Below are positions 1 to 8,372 of a DNA stretch of 64,000 bases, piece after piece. Origin of the DNA: Oceanobacillus sojae (GTDB taxonomy: Bacteria > Bacillota > Bacilli > Bacillales > Amphibacillaceae); assembly GCF_900162665.1 (NCBI RefSeq), contig NZ_LT727811.1, positions 252,063-316,062 of the forward strand. Direction: 5' to 3'. The position numbers and the translations under genes were made by a program. Numbering within the stretch: the stretch's first letter is position 1; each line of letters opens with the position of its first letter. The notes under the pieces are model-generated. The model was not told the DNA's origin, made no database searches, and worked only from the letters and a program-made list of their open reading frames with translations.

Positions 1-1
1 G

Positions 2-286
2 AATGTCCTGACGAAGGTAACGCTGCCTTATATAGCACCGGGTATTTTCGCCGGTTTCTTTATGGCTCTAACGTACTCCTTAGATGATTTTGCGGTGACC
101 TTCTTTGTGACTGGAAATGGATTTTCAACCCTGTCTGTAGAAATCTATTCTCTGGCTAGAAGAGGTGTTTCCTTAAACATTAATGCATTATCAACACTGA
201 TGTTTGTGATTACTGTGATTTTTGTTGTTGTTTATTATTACCTGGCAAGCCGCTCAGGTACAAAGGGGGCGAGCCTTAGACGATGA
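2..286 (+). CDS. potC: Spermidine/putrescine ABC transporter permease PotC, C-terminal part
   Basis: This is the last part of an inner-membrane permease that imports polyamines with PotA, PotB and PotD. The reading frame is open to the left edge, so the gene begins outside the window. The visible 94 residues contain the end of the binding-protein-dependent permease fold: a hydrophobic segment, then YSLDDFAVTFF, the typical PotC-family sequence, then a last membrane helix and a basic tail. The stop overlaps the potD start by four bases (ATGA), which indicates translational coupling in a potABCD-type operon. Seen: frame, overlap and motifs. Known: PotC function from the family. The call is firm because potD follows directly. 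Confidence 0.9.
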   Translation, partial: NVLTKVTLPYIAPGIFAGFFMALTYSLDDFAVTFFVTGNGFSTLSVEIYSLARRGVSLNINALSTLMFVITVIFVVVYYYLASRSGTKGASLRR

Positions 287-1359
287 AAGCTTTAAACCGT
301 TCGTTTCTGATTATTCTTGTTGTGTCTGTTGCTTTACTGATAGTTATTAACCGTCTGAATGCTGCACAGGGCTTTTCCGGTGACAATACACTTACCGTAT
401 ACAACTGGGGAGACTATATTGACCCGGATGTTATTCAGCAATTTGAAGAGGAAACAGGAATCACTGTTATTTATGAGACCTTTGATTCCAATGAGGCGAT
501 GATGACCAAAATTGAACAGGGCGGAACAACGTATGATATCGCCGTTCCTTCTGAATATACGATCGAAAAAATGGTAGAAGAAGACCTGCTCTTTGAGCTG
601 GATCAAGATAAAATTCCAAATCTGCAATATATTGATGAGCGCTTTTTAAATCTGCCTTTTGATGAGAATAATCGCTATTCTATCCCTTATTTCTGGGGAA
701 CAGTAGGAATTATATTTAATCCGGAGCTGCTTCCGGAGGGAATGGAAATAACAGGCTGGCATGATTTATGGGATCCGCGTCTGGAGAATCAAATTCTGCT
801 TGTTGACGGAGCCAGAGAAATTATAGGTATGGGCTTAAACACACTCGGTTATTCTCTGAATGACACAAATCCAGAGCATCTATATGAAACATTGGATCGT
901 TTGGAAAAGCTTACTCCAAATATTCGTGCCATTGTCGGTGATGAGAATAAAATGCTGATGGTGAATAACGAAGCTGCCGTAGCGGTAGGCTGGTCCGGGG
1001 ATGCCGCAGATATTATGTGGGAAAATGAAGCAATGGACTATGTTGTTCCTGAGGAAGGCTCTAATCTTTGGTTTGATAATTTTGTCATTCCCAAAACAGC
1101 TAAAAATATTGATGGTGCACATGAATTTATTAACTTTATGCTCGACCCTGAGGTTTCTGCACAGAACACAGAATATGTCAGCTACTCTACGCCCAATAAG
1201 GAAGCTTTGAAATATATGCCAGAAGAAATGGTAAATGATGAACGCTTCTATCCGGATGCTGCATTAACGGATAAGCTTGAGGTGTATGAAAATCTCGGGA
1301 AGGAAAATCTGGCATTTTATAATGAGCTGTTTTTACAGTTTAAGATGTACCGGAAGTAA
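283..1359 (+). CDS. potD: Spermidine/putrescine-binding protein PotD
   Basis: Extracytoplasmic solute-binding protein that captures spermidine or putrescine for the PotABC importer. It has 358 residues, normal for the family, and shows LTVYNWGDYIDPDVIQQFEEETG near residue 37, YDIAVPSEY, and the PFFWG-like PYFWGTVGI region. The N-terminus is a basic start followed by a hydrophobic stretch to about residue 24. There is no cysteine anywhere in the protein, so no lipobox: the protein is either held by an uncleaved signal anchor or released. Most Gram-positive PotD proteins are lipoproteins, so this is unusual. It is the last gene of its operon. Confidence 0.93.
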   Translation: MKALNRSFLIILVVSVALLIVINRLNAAQGFSGDNTLTVYNWGDYIDPDVIQQFEEETGITVIYETFDSNEAMMTKIEQGGTTYDIAVPSEYTIEKMVEEDLLFELDQDKIPNLQYIDERFLNLPFDENNRYSIPYFWGTVGIIFNPELLPEGMEITGWHDLWDPRLENQILLVDGAREIIGMGLNTLGYSLNDTNPEHLYETLDRLEKLTPNIRAIVGDENKMLMVNNEAAVAVGWSGDAADIMWENEAMDYVVPEEGSNLWFDNFVIPKTAKNIDGAHEFINFMLDPEVSAQNTEYVSYSTPNKEALKYMPEEMVNDERFYPDAALTDKLEVYENLGKENLAFYNELFLQFKMYRK

Positions 1360-1434
1360 CGGTCAGCATTAGAGGATAAAAGTAAGAAATTAATTAGATG
1401 CTTTGATATAATGCTTTAGCGCATGATAAAAATA

Positions 1435-1485
1435 CCAGCTAAATCTCCCTGCCTTTTTTCTTCTACTTCAAGGGGATTTAGCTGG
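1435..1485 (-). terminator. Inverted repeat between convergent genes, likely terminator
   Basis: CCAGCTAAATC at 1435 pairs with GATTTAGCTGG ending at 1485, with C/G runs inside the arms and a loop of about 22 bases. On the minus strand the stem is followed by TATTTTTAT, so it fits best as the terminator of the NUDIX/small-ORF unit. It may also slow transcription leaving potD. Confidence 0.55.
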
Positions 1486-1533
1486 ATTTCTATAAAAACT
1501 TCTTTTAATTCCGTTTGAGCGGGATCAATTAAA

Positions 1534-1740
1534 TCATACTTTACCATCGTTTTTATCTCCGAAAAGCTTATCAACAGTAGTCTGATCACCATTTATTTTT
1601 GCATCTTCCATTAATAAATTAAAAGCTTTACCAATCTGTTCTTTTCTTTCTCTTAATTCTTCAAGTAATTCTCCTCCACTATATCCTTCCAAAAACAGGT
1701 CCTTAAGAAACTCCTCGTAGTAATTATCAAAACCTTTCAA
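1534..1740 (-). CDS. Hypothetical small protein (68 aa) coupled to the NUDIX gene
   Basis: I do not recognise this 68-residue acidic, probably helical protein. It would start with TTG, 14 bases before the end of the NUDIX gene stop codon, with no clear ribosome binding site of its own, so translation would depend on re-initiation from the upstream gene. The centre (YSGGELLEELRERKEQIGKAF) is a strongly amphipathic helix. The terminator-like repeat at 1435-1485 lies after its stop, consistent with a two-gene transcript. The unbroken frame and tight overlap support it; the weak start and lack of homology argue for caution. Confidence 0.45.
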   Translation of the reverse strand: MKGFDNYYEEFLKDLFLEGYSGGELLEELRERKEQIGKAFNLLMEDAKINGDQTTVDKLFGDKNDGKV

Positions 1741-2281
1741 TTTTTTCTATCACAGCATTCAAACCAGGGCTGTCTATATCATTTACATGTACCCAATCAA
1801 CCCGATTGTTCTCTATATTCTCGGGTATAAACTCCGTATCCACCGTCACGATATACCTGAAATCGTAATGCTGATGATCTCCCTCCTCTTTTTTTGGATT
1901 TGCAGGGATCGGATGTATATCAATATCTATAGGGATAAGAGAATTCATCGCGTCCACTTTCCCGTCCATCCCTGTTTCTTCCCTCAACTCTCTGATGGCT
2001 GATTCAATCGGCCTTTCGCCTGGATCAACATGGCCGTCCGGCTGCAGCCATTTTTTCAAATTTTGATGAAACATCATTAACATATAATCAGGATCAGATT
2101 TTTTTAATATAATGGCACTGGCAGTGATATGCCCCGGGAGTGACTTTCTTGAAAAAATATCTGTATTATTTTCGTTAAGCTGATGAATAAGTGGTGCTAA
2201 CCGTTCTTTTTCTTCAGGATAAAGAGATAAATAATTTTCTACCTGTTTTTTGATTTTATCTGTAACCACACTCGATTGCAT
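1727..2281 (-). CDS. NUDIX hydrolase
   Basis: Pyrophosphohydrolase of the NUDIX superfamily, 184 residues, substrate unknown. The complete Nudix box, G-x5-E-x7-REL-REETGM, lies at about residues 83-105 and supplies the metal-binding glutamates. The roughly 50 residues before the Nudix fold are mainly helical. An ATG at 2296 opens the same frame, but GGAGG lies between it and the ATG at 2281 with 8 bases spacing, so 2281 is the true start. The gene overlaps the 68-residue ORF downstream. The cluster is isolated between potD and htpG, which gives no hint about substrate. Confidence 0.85.
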   Translation of the reverse strand: MQSSVVTDKIKKQVENYLSLYPEEKERLAPLIHQLNENNTDIFSRKSLPGHITASAIILKKSDPDYMLMMFHQNLKKWLQPDGHVDPGERPIESAIRELREETGMDGKVDAMNSLIPIDIDIHPIPANPKKEEGDHQHYDFRYIVTVDTEFIPENIENNRVDWVHVNDIDSPGLNAVIEKIERF

Positions 2282-2401
2282 ATAATTCGCCTCCATTGGG
2301 ATATAAAAGAAACTGTATTAACCTTATTTTAACATTCAGAATTCACTAAACAAACAATTCAATTCTTGACAGATTCAGAAATGCTGATGAATGAATTCAT
2401 T

Positions 2402-2447
2402 AAAAAACATCGTGTAGAGAAATAACTCCTCTAACACGATGTTTTTT
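2402..2447 (-). terminator. Intrinsic terminator of htpG
   Basis: A long hairpin, AAAAAACATCGTGT against ACACGATGTTTTTT with AGAG/CTCT in the stem, lies a few bases past the htpG stop. The minus-strand transcript ends in a run of six U. The flanking A and T runs make it usable in both directions. Confidence 0.85.
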
Positions 2448-2454
2448 AATGGAA

Positions 2455-4332
2455 TCAAACCATAATTTTACTCATATCATTCGTAAACGCCACCGGATCT
2501 TCAATCGGCAGCCCTTCAATCAATAACGCCTGATTGTAAAGCAGGTTTGTATATAATTCTAATTTATCCTGATCATTACCCTGCGCTGCTTCGAGTGCTT
2601 TGAAAATACTGTGATCCACATTGATTTCAAGTACTTTGTCCGCTTTAATCTGCTGATCGTCCGGCATTGCATTAATAATTTTCTCCATCTCCAGAGAAAT
2701 TTCTCCGTCTGCAGAAAGAACAACCGGATGTGACTTCAGACGCTTGGAAGCTCGTACATCCTTCACTTTATCTCCGAGAACCTCTTTCATTGCTTGGAAT
2801 AGCTCATTATGGCTTTCGGTTTCTTCCTGCTCTTCCTCTTTATCATCCTCTTCAATACCAAGGTCTCCGCTGGAAACAGAACGGAATTCCTTCTCCTGAT
2901 ATTTCATCAGCATTTTGATTGCGAATTCATCAATTTCATCTGTGAAATAAAGGATTTCGTAGCCTTTATCTGCAACAATTTCTGTCTGTGGCAGTTTTTC
3001 AATACGCTCATTGGAATCTCCGGAAGCGTAATAAATATATTTTTGGTCCTCTGGCATGCGGGATACATATTCCTCTAAGGTTACCAGCTTCTTCTCTTTG
3101 GAAGAATGGAACAGCAGCAGATCCTGCAGTTCTTCCTTATGCTGGCCAAAATCACTGTAAACACCAAATTTAATTTGCTGACCAAATGCTTTAAAGAATG
3201 TTTCGTATTTCTCTCTATCATCGCGCAGCAGGCTGAGCAGCTGCTGTTTTATTTTCTTGTGAATATTTTTCGCAATAATTTTCAGCTGACGGTCATGCTG
3301 CAACATTTCCCTGGAAATATTTAAGGATAAGTCCTCTGAATCAACCATCCCTTTCACAAAGCTGAAGTAATCAGGCAGTAAATCGGCACATTTTTCCATA
3401 ATCAATACACCATTCGAGTACAGCTCCAGACCTTTTTCATACTCTCTGGAGTAGTAATTAAACGGCGCCTGCTCCGGAATAAACAAAATAGCATTATAAC
3501 GGACGGTACCATCCACATTGATATGGATATGACGTAATGGCTGATCAAATCCATAATGCTTTTCCTGATAGAAGTTCTGATAATCCTCATCCGTCAGCTC
3601 GCTCTTATTTTTCTTCCAGATCGGTACCATTGTATTGAGTGTCTGCTCTTCAATGACATCTTCATACTCATCTTCTGTACCCTCTTTTAATTTGCTTTCG
3701 GTAACATCCATTTTAATTGGGTAACGAATAAAATCAGAGTATTTCTTTACGATTTGTTTTAATTTAAATTCATCTAAAAATTCATCATAATTTTCTTCGT
3801 CTTCATTTTCTTTTATTTCAAGAATAATCTCTGTTCCAACTTCTTCACGTTCAATCGGTGTAATTGTGTAACCGTCTGAGCCCTGTGAAACCCATTTATA
3901 CCCTTCTTCACTATCAATTGATCTTGTAAGCACTGTTACTTTATCTGCGACCATAAATGCTGCATAAAAACCAACACCAAATTGGCCGATAATATCATGA
4001 CCATCTTTAATTTCATTTTCAGATTTAAAGGTATGCGAGCCGCTTTTAGCAATCACACCAAGGTTATTTTCCAGCTCTTCCTTTGTCATGCCGATCCCCG
4101 TATCAATTACTGTCAATGTACGCTTGTCTTTATTTGGAACAAGTTTAATGTAGTAGCTGCTCTGGTCAAAAGTTAAAGAATCGTCTGTTAATGCTTTATA
4201 GTAGATTTTGTCAATTGCATCACTTGCATTTGAAATTAATTCACGCAGAAAAACCTCCCGCTGTGAATAGATTGAATTAATTACCATATCTAATAACTTC
4301 TGTGATTCTGCTTTAAATTTACGCTTTGCCAT
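2455..4332 (-). CDS. htpG: Molecular chaperone HtpG (bacterial Hsp90)
   Basis: ATP-dependent cytosolic chaperone, 625 residues, close to the usual Bacillus length of 626. The N-terminal GHKL ATPase shows [26 protein letters not shown] and [13 protein letters not shown]. The middle domain has the conserved [10 protein letters not shown] stretch, and the C-terminal dimerisation region is complete. An in-frame ATG at 4374 is rejected as start because it lies inside the CIRCE operator and lacks a ribosome binding site. The ATG at 4332 follows AAGGAGAGGG. A strong sigma-A promoter and a perfect CIRCE precede it, so control by the HrcA repressor is expected. In B. subtilis htpG is not in the HrcA regulon. 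Confidence 0.97.
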   Translation of the reverse strand: MAKRKFKAESQKLLDMVINSIYSQREVFLRELISNASDAIDKIYYKALTDDSLTFDQSSYYIKLVPNKDKRTLTVIDTGIGMTKEELENNLGVIAKSGSHTFKSENEIKDGHDIIGQFGVGFYAAFMVADKVTVLTRSIDSEEGYKWVSQGSDGYTITPIEREEVGTEIILEIKENEDEENYDEFLDEFKLKQIVKKYSDFIRYPIKMDVTESKLKEGTEDEYEDVIEEQTLNTMVPIWKKNKSELTDEDYQNFYQEKHYGFDQPLRHIHINVDGTVRYNAILFIPEQAPFNYYSREYEKGLELYSNGVLIMEKCADLLPDYFSFVKGMVDSEDLSLNISREMLQHDRQLKIIAKNIHKKIKQQLLSLLRDDREKYETFFKAFGQQIKFGVYSDFGQHKEELQDLLLFHSSKEKKLVTLEEYVSRMPEDQKYIYYASGDSNERIEKLPQTEIVADKGYEILYFTDEIDEFAIKMLMKYQEKEFRSVSSGDLGIEEDDKEEEQEETESHNELFQAMKEVLGDKVKDVRASKRLKSHPVVLSADGEISLEMEKIINAMPDDQQIKADKVLEINVDHSIFKALEAAQGNDQDKLELYTNLLYNQALLIEGLPIEDPVAFTNDMSKIMV

Positions 4333-4357
4333 GACATTCCCTCTCCTTTTTCTTTTT

Positions 4358-4384
4358 TTAGCACTCTTACACATAGAGTGCTAA
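4358..4384. promoter_or_regulatory. CIRCE operator (HrcA binding site) of htpG
   Basis: Perfect match to the CIRCE consensus TTAGCACTC-N9-GAGTGCTAA. It begins about seven bases after the predicted htpG transcription start and lies upstream of the ribosome binding site, the usual place for an HrcA operator. Confidence 0.95.
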
Positions 4385-4397
4385 ACCTCTATTACAT

Positions 4398-4426
4398 GTA
4401 ATACCATATTCTATTTTAGCTGTCAA
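4398..4426 (-). promoter_or_regulatory. Sigma-A promoter of htpG
   Basis: On the minus strand, a perfect -35 TTGACA (4421-4426), a 17-base spacer, and -10 TATTAC (4398-4403). The start point would be near 4391, placing the CIRCE immediately downstream. The region is shared with the divergent sirtuin gene, which has a TATAAT at 4456-4461 on the plus strand. Confidence 0.8.
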
Positions 4427-4490
4427 TATTAGTCGCATATAGCCTCAACAACATGTATAATAGAAAACATATAGAAGAGGAGGGGTCTCG

Positions 4491-5201
4491 ATGCTTCATG
4501 AATGGTTAAAAGATTCCAAACATACCGTTATTTTCACTGGCGCAGGAATGTCTACGGAAAGTGGACTGCCTGATTTTCGTTCAACAAACCGAGGAATTTG
4601 GAGAAAAAAAGACCCGGGCAAAATCGCAAGCGTAGATGCTTTAAATCATCACGTAGAAGATTTTACCGAATTTTATCGGGAGCGTGTTCTTGGCGTAAAG
4701 GAATTCGGTCCGCATAAAGGCCATCAAATTCTAGCTGATTGGGAGAAGAATGGACTTATTCAGGCCGTCATTACTCAGAATGTAGACGGCTTTCATCAGG
4801 CTGCAGGCAGCAAACAGGTTCATGAGCTTCATGGAACGCTGCAGAAGCTTCATTGCCAAAGCTGCGGAAAAGTTTATGACAGCGCTGCTTATGTAGAGGA
4901 AGATTACTATTGCTCTTGCGGCGGAATACTCAGACCTTCTATTGTATTATTTGGAGAAATGCTTCCTGAGGATGCCTTCTCTGCTGCTTTTGAACTTGCA
5001 AAGCAAGCTGATTTATTTATTGTACTTGGCTCCTCCTTATCCGTAACACCCGCCAATCAATTCCCGGAAATCGCAAAACAAAATGGTGCGAAGCTCGTCA
5101 TTGTGAATCAGGAGAAAACACCGCTGGATAATTATGCAGATTTAGTTGTATTTGACCGGAAGATTGGAGCTTATTTAGAGGAGACAGATAAATTATTATA
5201 A
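4491..5201 (+). CDS. cobB: NAD-dependent protein deacylase (sirtuin)
   Basis: Cytosolic sirtuin, 236 residues, that removes acyl groups from lysines using NAD. It shows GAGMSTESGLPDFRS (residues 17-31), TQNVDGFHQAAG, the catalytic HG motif (His114), four zinc cysteines (C122, C125, C141, C143), FGEMLPE and GSSLSVTPAN. Known targets of the Bacillus homologue include acetyl-CoA synthetase, but nothing here shows the target. It diverges from htpG, with a perfect TATAAT at 4456-4461 and an AGGAGGGG ribosome binding site. A hairpin terminator follows. Confidence in the family is high; the acyl specificity is unknown. Confidence 0.94.
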   Translation: MLHEWLKDSKHTVIFTGAGMSTESGLPDFRSTNRGIWRKKDPGKIASVDALNHHVEDFTEFYRERVLGVKEFGPHKGHQILADWEKNGLIQAVITQNVDGFHQAAGSKQVHELHGTLQKLHCQSCGKVYDSAAYVEEDYYCSCGGILRPSIVLFGEMLPEDAFSAAFELAKQADLFIVLGSSLSVTPANQFPEIAKQNGAKLVIVNQEKTPLDNYADLVVFDRKIGAYLEETDKLL

Positions 5202-5206
5202 AACCA

Positions 5207-5241
5207 AAAGGCAAGGAAGCGTTTGGCGTCTCCTTGCCTTT
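5207..5241. terminator. Bidirectional terminator between sirtuin and YpjP-like genes
   Basis: AAAGGCAAGGA (5207-5217) pairs with TCCTTGCCTTT (5231-5241). T-rich bases follow on the plus strand and TTTTGGTTTT on the minus strand, serving the two convergent genes. Confidence 0.75.
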
Positions 5242-5268
5242 CTTAATATAAAAAGTATGATTTCGCTC

Positions 5269-5856
5269 TTATGCCATCCATTTGGGCGGTGTATTTTTAT
5301 CCCAATAGATATCCCCGATATGATAATGCTTTTGGAACCTGTCTTCATTTAAATGGTAATGAAAATTAAAATAATGCCCTTCTAATGGACGGTTTTCACG
5401 ACGGACATGAAACTTTACCAATGTTTCATTTGTGTTGTTATTAGAAACATTAAAGATTCGTTCTCCATAGCCTTCTGACGGCTTTTCTGTAATAGCGATA
5501 TCTTTATATTCCTCAGAATGTTCAACAAGATTTGCAAGTAATGTTTCCATTTGCGGCAAAATGACTGCAGCAAATTCATTTTCTACTTTATCCGTGATTC
5601 TCGGTCCAAACTTTTCCAAGCTCAATTCTTTTGCTTCTTTATGCAGATGCTCCAAATAAGCTTCCCTTGGATCCTCTGCAATATATGACTGGGTGGTTTC
5701 CTCAATGACAGATGTTGTTTCTATATCAGATGAAGAAGATAAATTGCTGTCATCCCGCTTATCTGCATCGACCTCTAAAAGGTTCGTCGGTGTATAAATA
5801 CCCAATGTTAAGATAGTTATAAATACGACTGCTATTTTTCTCCACCAGAGCTTCAT
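5269..5856 (-). CDS. ypjP: YpjP-like secreted or membrane-anchored protein
   Basis: Protein of about 195 residues with a basic N-terminus and one hydrophobic segment (about residues 6-25), followed by a Ser/Asp-rich linker and a soluble domain ending in YWDKNTPPKW, which I associate with the Bacillus YpjP family of unknown function. A GTG at 5865 and an ATG at 5856 are both possible; I take the ATG, which gives MKLWWRKI and has GGTGA before it. The C-terminal part is rich in His and aromatic residues. No neighbour suggests a role. Family assignment is from memory of the end motif. Confidence 0.65.
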   Translation of the reverse strand: MKLWWRKIAVVFITILTLGIYTPTNLLEVDADKRDDSNLSSSSDIETTSVIEETTQSYIAEDPREAYLEHLHKEAKELSLEKFGPRITDKVENEFAAVILPQMETLLANLVEHSEEYKDIAITEKPSEGYGERIFNVSNNNTNETLVKFHVRRENRPLEGHYFNFHYHLNEDRFQKHYHIGDIYWDKNTPPKWMA

Positions 5857-6026
5857 CTGTTTCACCCATCTTCCGTATCCGTTTTCTTTATTTTACCATG
5901 AATCTATTCATTGTCTATCCAACCATTCTACTTTTTTCAATTTTATAGACAATATTGTTATACCAAACATCCTATTTATACATTATTTCACAAATAACTT
6001 ATATCTTATAGGGAACCTCTTTGCCA

Positions 6027-6695
6027 TTAAACCGGCCAGCCTTCCCGCTTATACGCCATGTCCCAAAACATATATTCATAGCGGCTGGTATTCAGAAAAA
6101 TAGCTTCTAAGTCATTCAGTTCTGTTTCCGTACAGCCTTCAGCCAGTTCGTCCAGCTTTTCAACCAGCCACTTACCGATGGAACCAAATTCATCCGAGCT
6201 GTACATTTTCACCCATTCTCCATACTGCTCATGCTCTAAAGCTCCCGGCTTCTTTGCCAGCTCCAGGCCGATTTCATAGTAGCTCCATGCACACGGAAGA
6301 ATGGCTGCAATCAAGGAAGCTAAGGAGCCTTTCTGTGCCTCAGCCAGCATATTACTGCTGTATGCAAGCGTTACAGGTCCCGGCACAGTAGCTTCTAACT
6401 CTTTTCTTGAAATGCCAAGACGTTCCGCATATTGACGGTGAAGATTCATTTCAAAATTTAACGTCTCATCCAATGATTTAGCAAACCCGGACATCGTATC
6501 TAAATCTTTTGCAAGCACCGTTCCCATGGCAATTACTTTGGAGTACTCTATCAAATACTTGTAATCCTGACACATATAAAATTTAAATGCCTCTATATCC
6601 AATGTTCCATTACCAATCCCCTGTACAAATGGATGCTGATGACTCTTCTCCCAAACCGGGTCTGCGGTCTTGCGAATACGCTCTGAAAATTTCAT
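6027..6695 (-). CDS. tenA: Aminopyrimidine aminohydrolase TenA (thiaminase II)
   Basis: Hydrolyses 4-amino-5-aminomethyl-2-methylpyrimidine to the hydroxymethyl form, in salvage of degraded thiamine. The 222 residues are all-helical TenA fold, with CQDYKYLIEYS, the catalytic-cysteine region LPCAWSYYEIG, and the C-terminal YEYMFWDMAY segment. It lies 38 bases after ylmB, which makes the substrate of TenA, and behind the same TPP riboswitch. AAGGAG precedes the ATG. The pairing with ylmB supports the salvage role over simple thiamine breakdown. Confidence 0.94.
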   Translation of the reverse strand: MKFSERIRKTADPVWEKSHQHPFVQGIGNGTLDIEAFKFYMCQDYKYLIEYSKVIAMGTVLAKDLDTMSGFAKSLDETLNFEMNLHRQYAERLGISRKELEATVPGPVTLAYSSNMLAEAQKGSLASLIAAILPCAWSYYEIGLELAKKPGALEHEQYGEWVKMYSSDEFGSIGKWLVEKLDELAEGCTETELNDLEAIFLNTSRYEYMFWDMAYKREGWPV

Positions 6696-6733
6696 GATAT
6701 AAACGCTCCTTTTATATATTTTTTATAAAAATG

Positions 6734-8002
6734 CTATTGTTGTTTTTCTGTATTACACCATTTCAAAATAAACCGCAGTAATGACGCTGTATAATTTAAT
6801 AGTTCATCGATATCTATCTGCTCATCCACTGCATGGGCATGCTTTAATTCTCCTGGTCCATAGCAGACTGTCGGAATACCGTAGGCTGCAAGCCATCCCC
6901 CATCGGTTACTGTTTCAGACATACGGCAGACAGCTTCCTCACCGAATGCTTCCTGATGACTTGCCTGTAAAAGGGCAAATGCGGCATGCTCTTCATCTAC
7001 TGAGAAAGATGGGAAGATTTCACCTCTGTCCACAATCATCGATTCGCCTCCCCACTCAAATAACGGCGGGTTGTTTCTCATCCAGACGTCCGCTTCTGCC
7101 GTTTTTCGTAAATGCAGCTCAATTTCTTCTGCAACCTGTTCAGCTGTCTCATTCGGATAATAATGAACGGTAACCCACAGCCGGCATTCATCCGCGATAA
7201 ATGCGGCATGTCTTCCTCCCTCAATCACTGCCGGATTAATCGTATTCGTGCCCGGCGGGAAACCTGGATAGGATTTAGTCACTGCCCAATGGCGCTCCAG
7301 CTCCTGCAGGGCAGTAATCAGCTTGTTCATCTTTTCAATCGCACTTGCTCCATTCATACCGCCTCCTGCATGAATAAGCTGCCGGCGCGTACCGTCATGA
7401 TGCGTAGTTGGACTCTTCACGGTAATCCAGCCGGTAATAACACCGCCCTGGCCATGAATTTCACAATGGCTAGTGTCTGCAACAATAGCATAATCTGCTG
7501 TATAGCCATGCTCTCCACATTGCTTCGTTCCTGCTTCACCAACCTCTTCACCGATAACCGATTGAAGAATGACATCTCCTCCCAGCTGAATCTGATGGTC
7601 ATGCAGAATTCTCAGGGCAAATAAGCAGGCCGCCAGACCGCCTTTCATATCTGCAGCTCCCCGTCCGTATAAAGTACGGCCTTCTACTGCCGGCTGAAAT
7701 GGCACATGCTTCCAGTTTTCATCCTCCTCAATCGAAGCAACATCAACATGCCCATTAAGAATCAAGCTGTTATATGTATCTGGAGCAGTTCCACGCAACC
7801 GGCCAACGACATTTGGATCCCCCGGGTAAACATCCCACTGCTCTGTTTCAAAATCCATTTCCTTTAAATACTTTGCAATATAAGCCTGGATATCCGCTGT
7901 ATTCCGGGCAGGCGGAGCTGGTGTCCTGAAGCGAATCAAATCACCGAGAAGCTCTATCAGCTCTTTCTCCCGGTTCCATACATCCTGAACTATTTTATCC
8001 AT
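6734..8002 (-). CDS. ylmB: Formylaminopyrimidine deformylase YlmB (M20 family)
   Basis: Zinc-dependent amidohydrolase of the ArgE/DapE/M20 group, 422 residues. In Bacillus the YlmB family removes the formyl group from N-formyl-4-amino-5-aminomethyl-2-methylpyrimidine, feeding TenA. Metal ligands are visible in NGHVDVAS, GRGAADMKGG, GEEVGEAGT and VADTSHCEIH. GGAGG lies at good spacing before the ATG. The TPP riboswitch with terminator upstream and tenA downstream identify it as the thiamine salvage member rather than a general M20 peptidase. Enzyme family is certain; the exact substrate rests on context. Confidence 0.88.
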   Translation of the reverse strand: MDKIVQDVWNREKELIELLGDLIRFRTPAPPARNTADIQAYIAKYLKEMDFETEQWDVYPGDPNVVGRLRGTAPDTYNSLILNGHVDVASIEEDENWKHVPFQPAVEGRTLYGRGAADMKGGLAACLFALRILHDHQIQLGGDVILQSVIGEEVGEAGTKQCGEHGYTADYAIVADTSHCEIHGQGGVITGWITVKSPTTHHDGTRRQLIHAGGGMNGASAIEKMNKLITALQELERHWAVTKSYPGFPPGTNTINPAVIEGGRHAAFIADECRLWVTVHYYPNETAEQVAEEIELHLRKTAEADVWMRNNPPLFEWGGESMIVDRGEIFPSFSVDEEHAAFALLQASHQEAFGEEAVCRMSETVTDGGWLAAYGIPTVCYGPGELKHAHAVDEQIDIDELLNYTASLLRFILKWCNTEKQQ

Positions 8003-8025
8003 TAAAAAACCTCCTTTAATGCACG

Positions 8026-8058
8026 CAAAAAAGCCATCTCCCCGGGAAGGAAGATGGC
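8026..8058 (-). terminator. Riboswitch expression-platform terminator
   Basis: GCCATCTTCC pairs with GGGAGATGGC on the minus strand and is followed by six U. It sits between the TPP aptamer and ylmB, as expected for transcription termination when TPP is bound. Confidence 0.88.
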
Positions 8059-8096
8059 AGAAAGGTTTATTTCATTTGCCCATAGGCATATCCCGC

Positions 8097-8189
8097 CCAC
8101 TTCCCTCCGCTAGTACAAACTAGATCAGGTTGGTAAGGGTTAAGACAATATATACATGCCTCTCTCAGCTTAATAAGCACCCCTAGTGG
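8097..8189 (-). promoter_or_regulatory. TPP (THI-box) riboswitch aptamer
   Basis: The minus strand carries GGGGTGC, GCTGAGAGAGGC, ACCCTTACCAACCTGATCTAG and GCGGAGGGAAGTGG, the conserved THI-box blocks in order. CCACT at the 5' end pairs with AGTGG at the 3' end as P1. It controls ylmB-tenA through the terminator at 8026-8058. Confidence 0.96.
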
Positions 8190-8372
8190 ATCCATTGCGT
8201 ATTTACTTATCAGCTTTAGATTACCATAAGGACCTGAAGGCGTAAAGCAGGATTTTTATTAAAGCTTATTCTGTACCTGTTTGTCTGTATCTATATTGCT
8301 GTTATTTCACGCAAAATAGATACAGATAAATTTCGCAGCAAATTGTAACCTTCTTTTAAGGGAGGTTATCTG

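Noticed and set aside
4333-4374. N-terminal extension of HtpG
   Set aside because: The extra codons lie across the CIRCE operator and the leader; the family start and ribosome binding site are at 4332.
7112-7624. 170-codon plus-strand frame opposite ylmB
   Set aside because: It is a shadow of the M20 gene, with no start signal and no family features.
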